Shown here: one piece after another, positions 6,096 to 6,883 of the stretch
Layout of the letters: each line of letters opens with the position of its first letter
Position numbering within the stretch: position 1 is the first letter of the stretch
Source of the DNA: Chitinophaga pinensis
GTDB lineage: Bacteria > Bacteroidota > Bacteroidia > Flavobacteriales_D > Crocinitomicaceae
NCBI GenBank assembly: GCA_945897765.1
Contig: CAMDGP010000121.1
Coordinates: 1-6,883, forward strand
Direction: 5' to 3'
DNA: 6,883 bases
Program-made: the position numbers and the translations under genes
Notes under the pieces: model-generated
What the model was told of the DNA's origin: nothing
Databases searched by the model: none
The model's input: only the letters and a program-made list of their open reading frames with translations

Positions 6096-6608
6096 TTATT
6101 TATCTAATCCCATTGCTTCTAACACATCATTACTGATGTCAGCTTCTTTTGCTGCATAAATTAAGTTGCTTTGGTTGGCTTTGTCGAAAACAAATTCGTA
6201 ACCATCTCGTTTCGCTACTTTTTTCATTGCAGTCATAATTCTATCTTGAATTGGTTTAATTAATTCTTGACGTTTTTGGAAGTAATCGCCTGTAGAACTA
6301 AAGTGTTGCGTTTGCAAATCAATCGCTTCTTTTTCCAATTTTTCAATTTCTGCTTTTCTTTTTGCCTTCTCTTCAGCTGGCAATAAAACTTCCTCGCGTT
6401 CGAAGTTGCTTTTTTTCGTTTTAATTACTGTGTAACGTTCTTCTATTTCTTTTGTCCAACGTTCTGCCATTTTATCTAATTTCTCTTTCGCTTCCACGTA
6501 TTCTGGAACGCTTTTTAAAATATAATCAGAGTCAATAAACGCGTACGTTTGAGCATTTGCAATTCGCATGCCAAAAAATAGTGTCAGTACCAAAAAAAAC
6601 TTTAACAT
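6096..6608 (-). CDS. OmpH/Skp-family periplasmic chaperone (first copy)
   Basis: This 170-residue protein is a predicted periplasmic Skp-like holdase. I chose the ATG at 6608 because it gives a standard signal peptide, MLKFFLVLTLFFGMRIANA, cleaved at ANA before Q20. The longer frame from 6680 adds 24 polar, Cys-containing residues ahead of it and overlaps the bamA end. The mature protein starts TYAFIDSDYILKSVPEY, the family's first strand and helix. Residues about 36-110 form a highly charged coiled coil (EAKEKLDKMAERW...RKAEIEKLEKEAIDLQ). The returning body segment is ELIKPIQDRIMTAMKKVAKRDGYEFVFDKAN (114-144), ending in ADISNDVLEAMGL, close to the 'DIT..VL..LG' tail typical of the family. 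It sits 58 bp after the bamA stop and 22 bp before the second ompH, consistent with one operon serving outer-membrane protein biogenesis. Confidence 0.93.
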   Translation of the reverse strand: MLKFFLVLTLFFGMRIANAQTYAFIDSDYILKSVPEYVEAKEKLDKMAERWTKEIEERYTVIKTKKSNFEREEVLLPAEEKAKRKAEIEKLEKEAIDLQTQHFSSTGDYFQKRQELIKPIQDRIMTAMKKVAKRDGYEFVFDKANQSNLIYAAKEADISNDVLEAMGLDK

Positions 6609-6666
6609 GATAAAAAATTTGTTTTTAAGGAACGGCGAAGATACATATTTATTGCAAAATGAGCCA

Positions 6667-6883
6667 TTACAATTCACCAAGATTCATACCGATAGAAAAA
6701 CTTAATTTTGGATAAAATCCTTTTGTACTTATTGATTGGTCGGAAGCTGAACCAAATCCTTTTGACCAAGAATCTAATTTGTCAAATCCTAAACCATAAT
6801 CCAATCCAAGCATTCCAAACATTGGTAGGAATACGCGGATTCCAACTCCTGCGGTGCGTTTCACATTGAATGGATTGAATTTA
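6667..6883 (-). CDS. bamA: Outer-membrane protein assembly factor BamA (C-terminal end)
   Basis: Seventy-one codons and the TAA stop (6669-6667) are visible; the rest lies right of the window. The residues KFNPFNVKRTAGVGIRVFLP are the start of the BamA/Omp85 signature in the last beta-barrel strands (FxPF...R.S/TAG.G.R.FLP). MFGMLGLDYGLGFDK, the penultimate strand, follows, and PKLSFSIGMNLGEL is the final strand. BamA is the essential outer-membrane insertase that folds beta-barrel proteins; full-length Bacteroidota forms are about 800-900 residues, with POTRA domains ahead of the barrel. The apparent GTG start at 6864 is internal, because the frame runs open to the window edge. The protein ends in Leu rather than the usual aromatic residue of many barrel proteins. 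The two downstream ompH genes encode its likely delivery chaperones. Confidence 0.93.
   Translation of the reverse strand, partial: KFNPFNVKRTAGVGIRVFLPMFGMLGLDYGLGFDKLDSWSKGFGSASDQSISTKGFYPKLSFSIGMNLGEL

Noticed and set aside
6609..6680. N-terminal extension of the first OmpH by 24 residues from an ATG at 6680
   Set aside because: It would put a polar stretch in front of a well-formed signal peptide and overlap the bamA stop. The ATG at 6608 gives the normal family length.
1..6883. Search for a novel accessory system (defence island, CRISPR, toxin-antitoxin, mobile element, prophage)
   Set aside because: All long frames are core housekeeping or common family proteins, there are no direct-repeat arrays, transposases, integrases or tRNA-flanked insertions, and base composition looks even throughout. 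The PIN domain is fused to PhoH and is not a VapC-type toxin with a partner antitoxin.

Overview
The window looks like a housekeeping stretch of a Bacteroidota chromosome, most likely Flavobacteriales. I base this on four things: A+T-rich sequence; gene starts preceded by A/T-rich leaders without Shine-Dalgarno motifs; the order bamA - ompH - ompH - murI, which is familiar from that phylum; and a SerRS and a PIN-PhoH protein that read like Bacteroidota versions. A genus cannot be named safely.

Layout: (1) Positions 1-531 (+) hold the 3' half of a medium-chain NAD(P)H-dependent dehydrogenase/quinone-oxidoreductase gene, cut by the window edge. (2) On the minus strand, read from right to left, a small Cys-rich lipoprotein (3120-2866) is followed after 31 bp by a TIGR01777-type sugar-epimerase-like SDR (2834-1953), then after 91 bp by a PIN-PhoH family ATPase (1861-536). 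The PhoH gene converges on the dehydrogenase gene with only 4 bp between the two stops. (3) A 228-bp divergent intergenic region (3121-3348) separates the lipoprotein gene from serS (3349-4617, +), which encodes seryl-tRNA synthetase. (4) On the minus strand from the right edge come the 3' end of bamA (6883-6667), two paralogous Skp/OmpH-like periplasmic chaperones (6608-6096 and 6073-5564), an intrinsic terminator, and murI (5500-4673), glutamate racemase, which converges on serS.

The right-hand cluster is a cell-envelope unit. BamA inserts beta-barrel proteins into the outer membrane, the OmpH/Skp proteins hold unfolded barrels in the periplasm, and MurI supplies D-glutamate for peptidoglycan. 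The left part is a mix of RNA metabolism (PIN-PhoH), translation (SerRS) and poorly characterised redox or envelope proteins.

I see no mobile element, CRISPR array, tRNA/rRNA gene, phage gene or defence system, and nothing that I would call a new biological system. The best lead is regulatory: a hairpin terminator sits almost directly against the murI start codon, and its T-tract abuts a perfect TAnnTTTG -7 box. This suggests that murI is either attenuated from the bamA-ompH transcript or transcribed as a (near-)leaderless mRNA.
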